A stretch of 64,000 bases of DNA from Gnetum montanum. Its lineage: Eukaryota; Streptophyta; Gnetopsida; Gnetales; Gnetaceae. Location of the stretch: NCBI GenBank assembly GCA_015680685.1, contig MNCI01013751.1, positions 540,898 to 604,897 on the forward strand. Direction: 5' to 3'. Below, in pieces: positions 22,640-35,240 of the stretch. The notes beneath the pieces were generated by a model. That model did not search any database, was not told the DNA's origin, and saw only the letters and a list, made by a program, of their open reading frames with translations. How positions within the stretch are numbered: position 1 is the first letter of the stretch; each line of letters starts with the position of its first letter. The position numbers and the translations under genes were made by a program.

Positions 22640-23726
22640 TAAAAAAAGGCACATTTGTGGCCCCTATGACTAAGAGCTTATCTCTGGGAGCTCAAAGGTT
22701 GAAGAACAGAGTGATTCACAATTAGAAAGTTATGGGCTCTAGAAGGTTAAGGGCTTTGAAAATTGCAAAAACTCCGTGGGCATTTAAGAGCAAATGTGAA
22801 AATTTCTAAGGGGGCTTGTGCATATATATAGTATTTTTGAATTGCATTGACAAGGCTGTATATATGAGGTGACATCGATGTATCCCCATTGATGCATGCT
22901 AGAATGCGTTGATGTAGGTAGATTGACATTGATGCAAATGTTGCCTAGATAAATGCACATACCCTTTGCATTTATAGAACCTTTCGATCTTAGTCTTAGT
23001 TGAACTCTTGTAGTTTCTTCTTTTAAGAGTTAGAATATTTTCCCTTTGAGTGCCCACAACATGAATTTATAAAAGTGTATAGAATTTTATATGAACATTC
23101 CTATACTTGGGCACATTGGCATGAATGATAATAAAATTGAGAGTTCCTACATCCATTGCAACATTCTACATTCATTGTAGCACTTGGACTAGTTTAATCT
23201 TACTTATCAATGCTTTACTTTATATGCAATATTCATTTATGTTCTTAAGTAATTAATATAATTAATCATAAATACATGAATACGACCACTTTGAGCATAA
23301 AGTATTAACCCTTGGTAATCCCAGTAGTGGATACTTGGTATGCCAAGTAGTATACACTTGGTAATTTAGTAGCAATAATATAAGTTCAAGATGTGTATGG
23401 CAAGTAGAAATGGATACTCTATGTTTGAATAATTAATTAATAAAGTAGTTAATTAGTTAATCAATTCAATCATTAAATCTTCATTTAATCATCTAGTAAT
23501 TAGAAGAAACATATAATGAAATAATCATCTTATACCTCAATACTACTTAACTATACACATAATGAAAATACAGGTGTGGATTGAGAAGACAAAAATTTAC
23601 CACTATATGATTCACTATTTATAAATATCAAAAACTTAGGTAGCTAAGTCCATGGAATTTGATCAGATTATGCATGAATGCGTACAATTCATATGGCTAG
23701 GCATAGGGTCTACCCACGACTCATTA
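22640..23726 (+). repeat. LTR in plus orientation (solo or 3' LTR), left edge uncertain
   Basis: Its right end (TAGGCATAGGGTCTACCCACGACTCATTA) is the reverse complement of the family LTR start (TGATGAGTGGTGGGTA..CCC). Inside it shares GGTAATCCCAGTAGTGGATAC with the LTR at 57679-58525, and the pattern AAAATATTCTAAC...TATAAATGC in reverse with the LTR at 18437. No primer-binding site follows on the right, so it is a 3' LTR or a solo LTR. Its last 90 bases are the outer end of the inverted repeat, and only that part is present at 58541-58632. Confidence 0.55.
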
Positions 23727-23741
23727 TGTGGAATGGATATA

Positions 23742-24603
23742 TGATGAGCGATGGGTATCCCCTACACCCAACCATACAAATCATAAGCATTCATGAATGA
23801 TCTGTTCAAATTCTATGGATGAGACTAGTTGTGGTATCTAGATCGTTATGTCTTGATTGCAGTTAGTTGTCTTCCCACTTGGACTAATGGTAGCTTTGCC
23901 ATGTATGGTTTAGTACAATGTGAGGTATATGATTGTTGATATTGTTTTGGCCTTATGCTACTCCTAACAATAATAGAGAAATTAATTATTTAATTTAATT
24001 AACAACAGAAGGATAAAGGCTAAACTAGCCTATGGGCGATGAGTGTCCATTCCTAGCTTACCGTACATGTCCTAAACCCATGTATCCATTACTGGGATTA
24101 CCAAAAGCTATGCTACTGGAAGTAAGAAATAACGCTGCTGGAATTACCAAGCAAATATGTGTTTATGCTCAAAATTGGTTGTGCTCATTTCACCAATTGA
24201 TTAACTTGCATGAAATGTAGATATTAACTAAGTACATGGAATATAAATTGTATTAAAAGTAAATCTAATCTAAGTCAAAGTGCTACAATGAATAAGAATC
24301 AATCTTGATCTTATTACTGTTCATTGAATATGTCTAGGTACATTGTCACTCAAATAAGATGTTGTACAACTAACTGAAATCCACACTATAGACACTTACT
24401 AACTGTTCTCTAAGACTATGGAATAAGACTGCAAGGGTTTGGCTACTCTATTGACAAAAAAATTAAAACTACTATGAATCATATGCCCAAGTGTTGTATT
24501 TATAGGCAAGCATGCATCCCGCAATATTAGATATTCGATAATGTAGCATGAGATTTGATAGCAAGGACCTAATATCAGGGCGTAAGGAAAATATGATTCA
24601 TCA
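23742..24603 (-). repeat. 3' LTR of element A
   Basis: Termini TGATGAGCGATGGG and ATGATTCATCA form the inverted ends TGATGA/TCATCA. The next bases (TACCTCCATAACTAAATG) match the polypurine tract flank of the right-arm copy (57660-57678 in reverse). The LTR is 862 bp. It is preceded by ATATA, the counterpart of TATAT after the right-arm LTR. Confidence 0.82.
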
Positions 24604-26313
24604 TACCTCCATAACTAAATGAAAACTCATCCTTGAGTCAACAAAAGGAGGAATAAGTTCTTTGCAAAATATTGTAAAGGTATGGGATTACTAACTAACT
24701 AACTATTGATTAACTTTGAGTGCCACATTACAAAATTTTATTTGAGTGGATATAGACAAAATGACAAAGTGATAAAAAGATTGGACAAACATTGAAGATT
24801 ACAAAATTTTCAAAGCTCCTCAAAAAGCCATTGAAGATAATTCTTCTTGTTGCCACTAACAGTGGCAGACTTCCAATCTTGATTATTATGTTGATGCTTC
24901 TTTGGTTATGTAGAATGTTCTTGAAGAATGGATTGAAATAAAATTCTTGAAGGATGGACTAAAATTTCTTCTCATTGTCCCATGGATTGAGTAATCATGT
25001 GATGTTTGAGCCATTATCTTGTATGTGTTATTATTTNACTATGATGTTCGAAAATAGGATGTTGAAAATATTTCAAAAATTTCAAATGAGCATTCCATGA
25101 CTAATAAGCGTAACTTTGAAAGTTCACAAGCTTTCAAACAATTAAAACCAAAGGTTTGATTCATAAGATGACCAAGAAATATTAATGGATAGGGAAATAG
25201 AAAAGTAGGAAAAGTTAATGAAATGAATGAGAAGTAGTCCCAAAAGTATGCATAAATTTAGAGAAACCATCATTGACGTTCTAGAAAATGTGAAGTTTAG
25301 TTCAAAGCCATGATCAGCAAAATTTATGCAAGTGGATCCTCCCCAAAGTAGGCTCCTGCCATAATGCCCTTACATAACCACTTCTAGAGATGTTTATGGG
25401 CATCCTAGAAGTTAAATGTAGATCATGTATTTATTTCAAACAACATACAACTATGTTATACCATACTACATGAAACCATTGGGCTCATAATTCCATGCAG
25501 CAGTGAGGTAAATAATGGGATGAGAATGGATTGTAGAGATAGGGATGTAAGGTACTTAACCATGTTTGCAATAGGTTCTTGTGTCAAGTGTGGTTAAAAT
25601 GACTAGCATACCTATTTGTCTAGGTTTTAGACCAAGTCCATACCACTAACAATGACCTTGCATTGATGTGTTTCTTTTTGCTGACCACCATGAGTCCACA
25701 ACCACCACAAGGAATGATCATCACTCCAAAAAGAGAAAAGAGAAGAAGGAAGGAAGGGCATTAGTTAGAGGAACATCTTCAAGCATGGGTAACATGTCTT
25801 TCCAACCCCATAACTAGTGCTTATAGCTTGTTATTTTGTCTAAGGGCTGTGCTTTGAATTTTAATTATTTTTATTTTATTTTATATTTTTATGATTTTGG
25901 ATGGAAACCACATTATGCAAGTCCTTTGGCTTCCTGTTATTGGTCGATAGTGGAGTGATGATGCATTCCATGAGGAGTCATAAACCACATGAAAGAAGTT
26001 AAGAAGATAACCCAACAATTCCCCTTGACGTCACATCCTTTTCCATTTCCACTTGGTTGTTTCCTCTTTCTTCAAGGTACAATGATCATTGATTAATTTT
26101 AGTTTCATGAAAGAAGAACCAAATTGCTTCCATGACAAAATACATTTTTATTTAGAGAATTGGAGGGATGGATGAGGTGGTATCATTGCTTTACACAATT
26201 TCTTATCCAATCATCTTGATAGCATAGAAAAAAAAACCCAATACATAGCATTGACTTTTGCATCATGACATGGCAATATTGTTAACAAAAACATAAAACA
26301 TAAAGAAAATGAA
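24604..26313 (-). other. 3' non-coding region of element A
   Basis: There is no reading frame of note. It contains blocks shared with other elements of the family: CCTCCCCAAAGTAGGCTCCTGCC near 25339, a GCATGGGTAACATGTCTTTCC block near 25784, and CCCCTTGACGTCACATCC near 26020. One base at 25036 is unresolved. Confidence 0.65.
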
Positions 26314-26524
26314 TCAAGAAAAGAGAAAAGTATAAAGAAAAGAAAAATAACAAGAAATGAAAAACATATTAAGAATTAGAAAATTTTGGGAGAAATAAGA
26401 AAATGATAAAAAAATTGTAAAACAAAATGGTGAAAAACACTTATTAGTGCTTGAACTAGGATGGAGCATCTCACCCATGACTAAACTTATGACTGCACAT
26501 TCAAGAGATGGACCACACAATCCC

Positions 26525-26854
26525 CTAATTATACACCACCAGCTTCCCATCTATCACCGTTATTGGTTGAATTAGTTGCGTGGTAGCACATCTAACATTG
26601 GTGATAGTTTCATTTGGATCATTCGAAGACATATCTTCATCTAGACTTGAAGGTATCTTTGTTTTAGGGGGTCTAGATGTGTTTGCTTTTTCTTCTTGAT
26701 TTTCTATTTTAATTCCTGGGTCTCCATGTTTAATATCCTTTTTTCGTGTATAATCAGAGTGTAAGATATCTATGTCTAAGTCCTTTGTTTGGTCCATTTT
26801 CTTAAGTCTAGAATTAATAAGTGGATTAGTTGCTTCCATGCATCTTTGAAACAA
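26525..26854 (-). pseudogene. unfamiliar C-terminal reading frame of element A (about 110 codons)
   Basis: The open frame carries DPLINSR-like text (NPLINSRLKKMDQ), DIKHGDPGIKIENQEEKA, IPSSLDEDMSSND and ends VIDGKLVVYN. The right-arm copy at 55208-55522 keeps the same frame and length with about 80 percent identity, and both end in VYN followed by a stop. This could reflect common origin alone, but the frame is better kept than the surrounding sequence. It lies where pol would be in a complete element. I see no domain that I recognise; the composition is charged and probably disordered. Confidence 0.55.
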
Positions 26855-27308
26855 TTTTATATTCTCATTTTCAAGCCACTCATGTTTTCTAGTTTAGTAG
26901 CTACTACATAGACTAGTTTTTTTCTCACACACTTGTTCCTTGGCTTTGTTGTGGGTTGTGTTAATATTTTGAATTCTTGGCCCACAACTACATCCTTTAA
27001 GATTAGTGATGCATGGATTTTTCTATCTCTCCACAATGATAGATTTCTATTTTCGTCCTATGTTGGAGTGGTAATGGTTGTTGGCTTTTGTGTATGATTA
27101 GAAGACATTGTTTTTGTGAGAAAGAATGCTACACCAGATTGGCCTTGTGTGGGTTCTGATGTGCTAGTAGGTCTATAAGTTTTATGCTTGTGTGAAAACA
27201 CTACCCTAAAGAAAGGATGTTTTTGAAGTTGTGGTTAAGATTTACTAGCATTATCATTTCCATGTATGTTTATAGCATAAGTGGCATTCTCCTATTGATA
27301 TTATGGTG

Positions 27309-28954
27309 CTAAACCTTCTTGTGTTGCTGGTAGTGACATGTGATGAAGGAAAGTATGAGAATATTGAGGATATGATAGAGGATGAGAGGCATGAGGTGGT
27401 GATCCTTTAGAAGATGTTGTAGGTTTATGACATTCGAAAGAGTGGTGGCAATGATTTGAGGTAGAGGAAGTAGAACTAGTTGGGGAAATAGGTTTTGGAA
27501 CATAATATTTGTATAGGTCTGGCTAGCAATAACAGTAGTGCTAGTTTGATAATGGCCTCCCCCATAATTGTGGGTTTTGCCACTGTAGTTGATAGTAGTT
27601 TTGAGGATGATAAGAAGTCCCACTAGGATAGTATAGTTGGTTGTAGGAATGTTGATAATTACCTTGTGAGAAATATAATTTCCTACACATTTGCTTTGTA
27701 CAAACTTGGGATTCAAAGCAAAAGCCCAATACTCATGTAGATGTAACATGACTGGGAAATAGCCCTTTGGATGATCATATAGGTAGATGTCACATCCATC
27801 ATTCTCTTTTGTGGTTGAGTCTATAGCCTCTTCTCCTTCAACCATTTTTACTTTTTATTGATAAGTGTTCCTTCCTGTTTCTTGGTTCTTTTTCCTCTTC
27901 TTGTTTTGATCACTTGATTTTTGTTGCATTACTCTATTCTCTATGGTTTTCACGCAAGTTATAACTTTGTTGTTCATCAACTCCCACATCTTATCTATCC
28001 TTGCTTCAAGCTCATCGATAGACTTTTATATTGGCAAGGTTTGTTGTGAAACCACCTCATTGAGAGCTACCTAATTTTCCTCATCATAATTATGGATCCT
28101 CTTCTTTTGAAGATTTGGATCCCAATTATATTCCTCTACATTCGCTCATTTATGTAGTTGTCTTTCTTCTTTTTCACCCGCTTGATTAGCCTTTGTATTT
28201 GATGGGATTTTAGTTCGAATAATTGACCTTGGGCATAAATCCCAAGGGTCTCCCTTGTTTCATTACAGAGCCCATCTATGATGTGGAAAAGTTGCTCTTT
28301 TTGAGAAAAATCATGGCTTGGACATCTATGTACTAGCAAATAGTATCTATCCAACGCCACATCTAAGGGTTCATGATTTTCTTGCTTCCATCCGAGGATT
28401 TTTTTTCTCAAGTTGGACACTCTTGCATAGGTTTGGTATTTTTCATTGAAGAGTTCTAGCATTGTGGACCATCGATGAATGGAATCAAGTTCCAATGATC
28501 TATACCAACTTTCAGCTTTGTCTATTAGTGTTGTAGGAAAGATTTTAAGCTTTTGCCACTTACTTTCAATGTTTTGCAAGGCGTAGGCATCATGGAAGGC
28601 TAGTAAATGATGTTGTGGATCAAAATTATAGCCTCCCCTAAATTTAGGAATGCTATCCATATTAAGCCATATGATGCAGCTATCCCTTTGATGTCTTTGA
28701 GGTATTTCATTTGTATTAGACACGTCATGGTGATAATCTATATTTCTATTCATATAATTGTTATGATCTTATCTATGCTTATTTTGATGTCTTTGATTTT
28801 TCCCTTGGGTCTGATTTATATCTATATCTTGATCCCATAGTGGAGCTCTATTTCTATACCTACATTCATCTTTGTTAGAACTAGACATTGAAGAGGAAGA
28901 GGAAGATGAGAAACTGGGAGAATTGCCATGTATATTTCTATTGAAGCAATGCAC
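27309..28954 (-). pseudogene. gag of element A
   Basis: On the minus strand the N-terminus is Ser/Asp/Arg-rich (28954-28769). The gag core is at 28753-28136 (FRGGYNFDPQHHLLAFHDAY, SWYRSLEL, LELFNEKYQTYARVSNLRKK, CNETRETLGIYAQGQL), followed by DGCDIYLYDHPKGYFPVMLHL (about 27800) and a Tyr/Gln/His-rich tail. The core matches the gag of the Athila-like element at 43603-42938, including the ETR.TLG.YAQG.L motif. There is a frameshift or stop between 28136 and 27845. Compared with the right-arm copy this one lacks a 16-codon insert near its start and keeps eight A residues where the right arm has seven, so its core frame is open. Confidence 0.8.
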
Positions 28955-30633
28955 TTTACTGGAAATTACTTAGTCATAAATTCTAGCATGTATATTTCTA
29001 TTTTTACCCTTCTACATAAATAATAAAATTTCAATATATTTCTACTATATTACAAACACAATAAAATTGTAGTATATTTTATCATTCTACAAATGCAATA
29101 AAATGTTAGTTTTATTGAATATTTTTTAGTTGTGGATTAACTCCATTTTAATACTATTGATTTAATTTCCAACCAAAAAAAATAATCCACTTAGAAAAAT
29201 CTCTAATGAAAGTTTCATAAGAGACACTTGTGAAGTTGTGATTGCTATGTCTATGCATTCCATGGTCTTTTTGAAATGGTAGATCTGTAGGATTAGAATG
29301 GCAGAAATATGCTGGCAAGTTTGCCTATACAACAAGCTCATTATCATATTATATAGTTTATTTTTTAAAGTCAAATTGAAATTGAAATTGACGTTTTATT
29401 GCCTTCAATACAACAGTAAAAATTTATATGAAAATAACTAAAACTAAGGTTTTATTCTGTCAAAAGACTTAAAAGATTTACTACACATACACTACATTTC
29501 TACCATGAAAATTAAATATAAACTTAACAAAGTGAGCAACATTGGAAATTTAACTAGACAAAATGGCAGAGACATTTTGTTGCAATATTATATTTTGTCT
29601 CAAATGTTCAGTTTGAAAAAACCTAAGGAAAACATGCTTCTCATCCACAAGGCCTCTTGAACCACATAGCCTATATGTGTTCTCATTTAAGAATGTACAT
29701 TCATCTTGCAGTATTTTTCTAAAATGATTTCACATCTTTTTTTTTTCTATAATGATAGGAACCATGCAAATGGTTTTCATACAAAAAAATCCTATTGTAT
29801 TTAGTCATAACCATAACTTTTTCATATTCATTCAATCTCAAGTTTTCATAGTCATTCAATCACAATTTGTTGTAAAATTTTTAAAAGCATAACCTTAGAG
29901 AGAAAATACACAAACTTGGGTATATCTTTGGCTTAACAAAATCTTCTATTCCAACCCTAAATCAAGTACATTCTTCACATGTCCAAGCAAGCATTCTAGT
30001 TAGTTCATCCATTGATGGGACTTTTGGCTTACCTTTGTACACCATAAGAAAGATGTTATCCATACCGACCTATCCTTTATGTCAAAGAAGGTGAATATCT
30101 AGTATTTGTGTTTTTATTTTATTTTAATTTTTGTTTCAAAGTCTTCCAATGTTATAAAAATTCTAGTTTTGAATTTCCTAAAGGGAGGTTTTAGAAACCT
30201 TATCTTGATCACTTCCAAGTCTGACTCATGAAGGGTCAAATTTGAAGGGCACCTTATATTTTTTATATGAATGGTGATTTCTAATGCACATTTCCACTAG
30301 GAAGGGTAGAAATTTTTCTTATCTTTCAAGCTATTTATTCTAATCAATATATAATTAACAAAAGATTATTAATCATTTTTTAAAATATATGTACTATTAA
30401 TCTAAAATAAATTTTAGGGAGCTAATGCTCTTATTTTACTTATTTGTAACTAAAACTTTGACCCTTCTCATGCAAGGTATCTATAAGTAATTTATATGTT
30501 AAGATTTTTATTTACAAAGTACTTTTGTAAATACCATTTATTGAAGGACCAAAAAGCCTTTTAAGGGTAATGCACCCTGCAAATTTTGTCCCTGCTCATG
30601 AGAGCAGAGAGTCCTTCAGTATAGAGATAACCC
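28926..30633. other. AT-rich non-coding stretch of the left arm
   Basis: 28926-29570 has no counterpart in the right arm, where an LTR and leader stand instead. It is rich in ATTTCTA and AATAAAAT motifs. From about 29580 to 30633 it matches 51800-50823 in reverse. No gene seen. Confidence 0.6.
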
Positions 30634-31065
30634 ATGGAAAACATCAAGAACTCATTCTCAGTTATGAAATTAGAGTCGCAGTTGATGCCACTAGTAGGAA
30701 AAATGCCTAAGACCGAGGTGCTCTATCTCTCAAGCCTTGATAACAGATTTAATTTTAGGGTTACTACACCAATTCTGTTCATCTACAAAGAATTTTTAGA
30801 TGGAACAAATATCGTGAGAGTAGCTCTGGCAAAGGCTTTGATTTACTACTACCCACTAACTAGAAGACTTCGATCTAGATCCCAAGATCCAACGAAATAA
30901 GATCTCCTATGCATTGCCAAGGGTGCAATCTTTGTGAAGGCTCAGGCCGACCAAATTCTGGAAGATGTTTAGTAAATCTTTAATATTACTCCATCTTTGC
31001 ATTAGCTTGTTCATTCGTATCCCCAGAATTTTCCATTATCAAACATCGCTTCCATCAGTGTCCAT
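30634..31065 (+). pseudogene. BAHD acyltransferase exon 1 fragment (left arm)
   Basis: From ATG 30634 the text MKLESQLMPLVGKMPK, VLYLSSLDNRFNFRVTTPIL, ALAKALIYYYPLTRRLR and, after a stop at 30898, LLCIAKGAIFVKAQAD follows the N-terminal part of plant BAHD acyltransferases (LS.LD, the A.AK.LVYYYPLAGRLR motif, CTGEG.LFVEA.AD). These enzymes transfer acyl groups from CoA to alcohols or amines in specialised metabolism. The fragment stops at 31065, where GTATGG follows. This is the position of the single intron common in this family, so it is one exon. The catalytic HXXXD and DFGWG motifs would lie in or beyond the missing part. Stops at 30898 and about 30970 make it a pseudogene. It could have been captured by an element or be a relic of a host locus. 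Confidence 0.78.
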
Positions 31066-31960
31066 GTATGGTTACTACTTTTTCTTTAATGTGTGTGGTA
31101 TTTAAAGTCATGGATTCATTTTCATCTAGTGTAAAAATTTTCTTTTGGACATAGTCCAGTTCAAGTAGATTCTTCTTCTATATAATTTGGGTGTAGGTCC
31201 TTTGGGATTTGTGTTGTTTTTAGAATTTCCACTACTATTCATCTCTATAGAGACACAAGTAAGGTGGGTTTGTAGACTAAATATTATAAGTGTGATCAAT
31301 TTTTTTTCAACTTGTAATTTGATAATCAAAACTGAGAGTTGAGCATTTGTCTCCTTTGGATTTATTGAAAATCTCAGGTGCTATTTCTGATTTCTATTTT
31401 GTAGTCATTTCCCTTTTATTTTTTTGTATTGTTTCAATTCCTCCTCTAAGGAAAAACAACATTTGATGGCTTTGGAAAAGGGGTCATTCAAGGGGGTTTG
31501 AACACTAAACAAGTGGAATGCATGGTTTCTCTCTTTCATCTGTGGTTAAAATATGATTTTTTTCTAGAATTTTCATCATCTTGAATTCTTTTGAATCTGA
31601 ATTTTTTGATCTCTTGAATCCTTGCAATATTTAAGAGGAAATGACTTGTGATAGGGAGTGTTGCTAGAACCATTCACTTATGATGAATCATCAGTTGTTT
31701 GAGATAACATAGATGTTATGTCATAGATGCTACATCACCTTTGCATTGTACCATCCCTATCGTTGTGTCTTAGTTGGCTACTATGTTGTAGATGCTACAT
31801 TGCATCTCTGATGTTTTAGATGTGATGTCACATCTATTTGATAAAATCAATTTTTCAAAACAAGTTCAGAAAAGATTCTATAGTTAGGGAACACATCTAC
31901 TTCCACCCTATCTACATCCAATCTTTCTCAACACAGTAAGCTTCCAACATCATCAAATTC
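31066..31960 (+). other. BAHD intron remnant and unassigned sequence
   Basis: It starts with a GTATGG donor-like site and runs into AT-rich text, then a segment with repeated GATGTCACATC/GATGCTACATC words (31700-31840). The mirror is 50390-49560. I find no second BAHD exon. Confidence 0.5.
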
Positions 31961-34900
31961 AAATGTCACAATTGTCATGCTTACTCAAATAATCACTCAC
32001 TGGATAAAGGTAAGGGCTCTTCCATAAAAGAGAATTGATTTAGGAAGTCCCTTAGTTTATCTTCAAATAGCAAGACAAAAATCATGCAAAGCTCTACTTG
32101 ATTCCATGTTAGGAGTGAATTTGATCTCTCAAGACATGTATCTAAAATCTACTGCCACTAAAGAGAAGTAACATTTGATTAGAGCTTGTAGACAATCGAT
32201 CATAGTTCCACTTGGATAGGTGGATGATGTGATTACCACCATTAGTGGATGGTCCTACTCTACTGATGTTCTAGTTATTCACGTGGGGAAGAATAAGGGA
32301 GAATTCCCAATTATCATAAGAAGAGCTTGGCTTAGCATTGTTGATGCTAAGCTTGGGATTCCCAATTTGTCCTTGGATAATTCCGAGGAAGATGAAGCTA
32401 GAAGCATACAAAGACGAAGAGTTTTATGTATCACATATAGTGATAATGGGTGCAATTACGTATAGAGAATTTAGGCTATCAAATAAGAGGATACCAAGGC
32501 ATGAAATAGATGTGTAGAAACAATGTGTGCAAAATTGTCTATATGCAGAAACCACATAACAAGAGGGCATCTAGTGGCTGATCACAAGTGAAGAAACTCA
32601 ATTTGACAAATACATGAAACTAGAAAAATAAATTGTTAATGCCTATGTTGTAGAAACTGATAAGTTAAAATAATTAAGGAAAGGGCACTCCTACCCACAT
32701 ATCAACCAAGAAGAAGAGACAGATTGGGAACACATTGAGAACCTAGACACAATGGAACTAGAAACACTAGAATTGAAATCCCTACCAGCAACATTAGAAT
32801 ATGCATTTTTGAATAAGAAGAAGCCAATAATTATCAATGCAAACTTATAAGAAGAACAAAAAAGGAAGTTGCCAGAAGTGATTAACAAATGGTCAATATC
32901 ATTCACGTGGTCTTATGATGAGATCACTAGTATTGATCTAGAAATTTGTCAACATTGGATCTATACTAATCTTGTAGTCAAACCATGATACCAATGTTAA
33001 TGAAGGCTCAATCCTAAACTTAAGGAGGTAGTCAAGCAAGAATTGGAGAAATTGCTAAAGGTAGGATTCATCTATCCTATTGCAAATAGTGAATGGGTCA
33101 ATCCTTTAGTGATTGTTACAAAGAAGGGGGGTAAATGGCGAATTTGCATTGACTTCCAAATGTTGAACTTTGCCACATTTAAGGATCACTTTCCTTTGCC
33201 ATTTGTTGATCTGGTCTTGGACACTATTGCAAGACATGAATATTATAGTTTTTTGGACAAATATAGCAGATACAATTAGATCCACATTGCACTTGAAGAT
33301 CAAGACAAAACAACATTTACTAGTCCATGGGGAATGTTTTCCTACAGATAAATGGTCTTTGCAATGCACCAACCACCTTCTAGAGACTGGTATTAAGCAT
33401 ATTATAGAAGCAAATAGGCAATGGTATTGAAGTGTTTATGGATGATTTTCTAACATATGGGTTAGATTTCAAACAAGCACTGGACCAATTGGAGTAGGTA
33501 CTTAGGAGATGCGTTGAAACCAATCTAAAGCTCAATTGGATAAAGAACCATCTCATGGTCCATGAAGGCATAGTGTTGGGACATAAACTCTCCTAGAAAG
33601 GTATTGAGGTAGATCCAGAAAAGATCAATCATCCAGAATATCATTCAACAACCACATACAATAAAAGATGTGAGATCATTATTAGGCCTTATGAGATACT
33701 ATAGGAGATTCATCAAAAACTTTTCAAAGATAGCCAAACCTCTTGTAGAACTCACGAAGAAGGATGCACCCTTCAAGTGGACTAAGTGATGTGAAAAGGC
33801 ATTTCATGCTTTGAAGAAAAAATTAGTAGAGACACCAATTCTTCAAGCTCCGAATTAGTTAAGACCTTTCCACATCATGACTAATGCTTCTAACTATGCG
33901 CTTGGTACAGTACTGACATAATTATATGATCAGAAAAGACTGTACAACATAGACTATGCTAGCAGAAGCATCACTAAAGCATAATTAAACTACACCATAA
34001 CTAAAAAGGACCTAATCATCGTGGTATACATGCTTAAAAAGTTTAGACATTATGTGCTCAGGTACCAGATCTATGTTCACACCAATCATAACACCATATG
34101 ATTTCTTATGAGCAAACCAATGGTCAATCCCAAAGTGATAAGATGACTTATGATTCTTCAAGAATTTAACATCATGATGATCGACAAAAAGGAAATAGAA
34201 AATGTGGTAGCTAATCATCTCTCAAGGTTGAATTGGGATTTTGAGGATTAAGTAGAACCTTTATCAAACTAATTTCCTAATGAGAATCTATTTTACAAAA
34301 TAGTGAAGGCTCTAAACTCAATAGGGAAGCCATGGACTCAAGAATATTTGACTTATCTATCAACACAAGAGCTTCCTACTAAATGGGGTAAGAAACAACA
34401 TGAAAAATTCCTTCATAGAGCAAGGAGATACATGGAGATCAATGGCCATTTATACAAGATCTGTGAAAATGGGCTTGTTGGATGGTGTGTGCCAAAATGT
34501 GATCAATAGAGAGTCTTACAAGACATTCATGAAGGCCCATGTGGTGACCACTATGCAAGGCATAGGACAACACTCAAACTACCAATGATTGGCTACTTTT
34601 AGCCTACCTTGTTCAAATATGCCCACCCTTTTGCACAATCCTATGAGCGTTACCAAAGTGATGGAGGAATGATGACTAGATATGAAGCATTGCAACAATG
34701 GATATAGCCATTGGAACCTTTTGACATAAGGAAAATTGATTTTTGGGGCCCGTTCAACTAGTGTCAAATGGAAAAGTGTATATTATTGTGACCATGGATT
34801 ACTGCATAAAGTGGGCAGAGGAAACAACAGTAAAAGACTATATAGCAAAGATAGCTGTCAAAATTTTCCAACACATGGTGAATAGATTTAGAGTACCAAG

Positions 34901-35240
34901 AATGCATATATTAGATAATGGGACTCACTTCACTGATGCTACATTTTAGAAGCTCATCCAACAACTTGGGGTGAACCATAAGCTAACAACACCATATCAT
35001 CCCCAAGCAAATGGTTAAGCTGAAGTAACTAACCATGAAATTACTAGAATACTCACTTAGATGGTTAGTAGGTTTAGAAGGGATTGAAGCACTAAACTGA
35101 ATGATGCTTTATGGGCCTATACACACCATACGCATTAGTCTATGACAAGTTTCCAATGCTTCCAATCCAAGTAGAGCTTCACACTTTAGTTACTACCAGT
35201 GAACTTGACCTTGACTTGAACTTAGCCAAAAAGGAGATGC
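31960..35240 (+). pseudogene. 5'-truncated Athila-like pol, left arm (element C)
   Basis: Domains in order on the plus strand: protease remnant 31990-32465 (LLDSMLGVNLIS, then FPIIIRRAWLSIVDAKLG); RT 32990-33650 (FIYPIANSEWVNPLVIV, ICIDFQMLNFATFKDHFPLP, then MDDFLTYG near 33440, with frameshifts); RNase H 33850-34250 (TNASNYA, VHTNHNTI, NVVANHLSRLN); integrase 34300-35240 (KIDFWGP, ILDNGTHF, and NG-stop-AEVTN near 35015). In RNase H both the TDAS and HTDH Asp residues read Asn, while the right-arm copy keeps Asp. No gag precedes it: upstream is the BAHD fragment. Many stops. The frame ends where the inverted repeat ends, near 35240. Confidence 0.85.

Larger units (their letters stand above)
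23742..28925 (-). mobile_element. pol-less gag-bearing LTR element (element A), 5' LTR missing
   Basis: On the minus strand gag starts near 28950 and is followed by an unfamiliar reading frame (26854-26525), a non-coding 3' region, a polypurine tract and the 3' LTR (23742-24603). No protease, RT, RNase H or integrase is found. It is the mirror copy of element D in the right arm. The homology to D ends at about 28925 within the gag N-terminus, so the 5' LTR and leader are lost here. Confidence 0.72.
23636..35240 (+). repeat. left arm of a large inverted repeat (about 11.6 kb)
   Basis: From 23636 to 35240 the sequence matches 58632-46210 in reverse complement, in the same order: LTR end, LTR, pol-less gag element, BAHD exon, truncated pol. 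Matching pairs include 24032-24220 with 58235-58044, 26525-26854 with 55522-55208, 28136-28753 with 53912-53248, 30634-31065 with 50822-50391, and 33043-33279 with about 48330-48090. Coordinate sums stay near 81.4 kb in the inner part and 82.1-82.3 kb in the outer part, the shift being explained by an LTR present only on the right. Divergence looks like roughly ten percent, so the duplication is old. Confidence 0.88.

Noticed and set aside
28769-28954. Short Ser-rich frame as an independent small gene
   Set aside because: It is the low-complexity N-terminus of the gag in element A, matched in the right arm at about 53060-53230.
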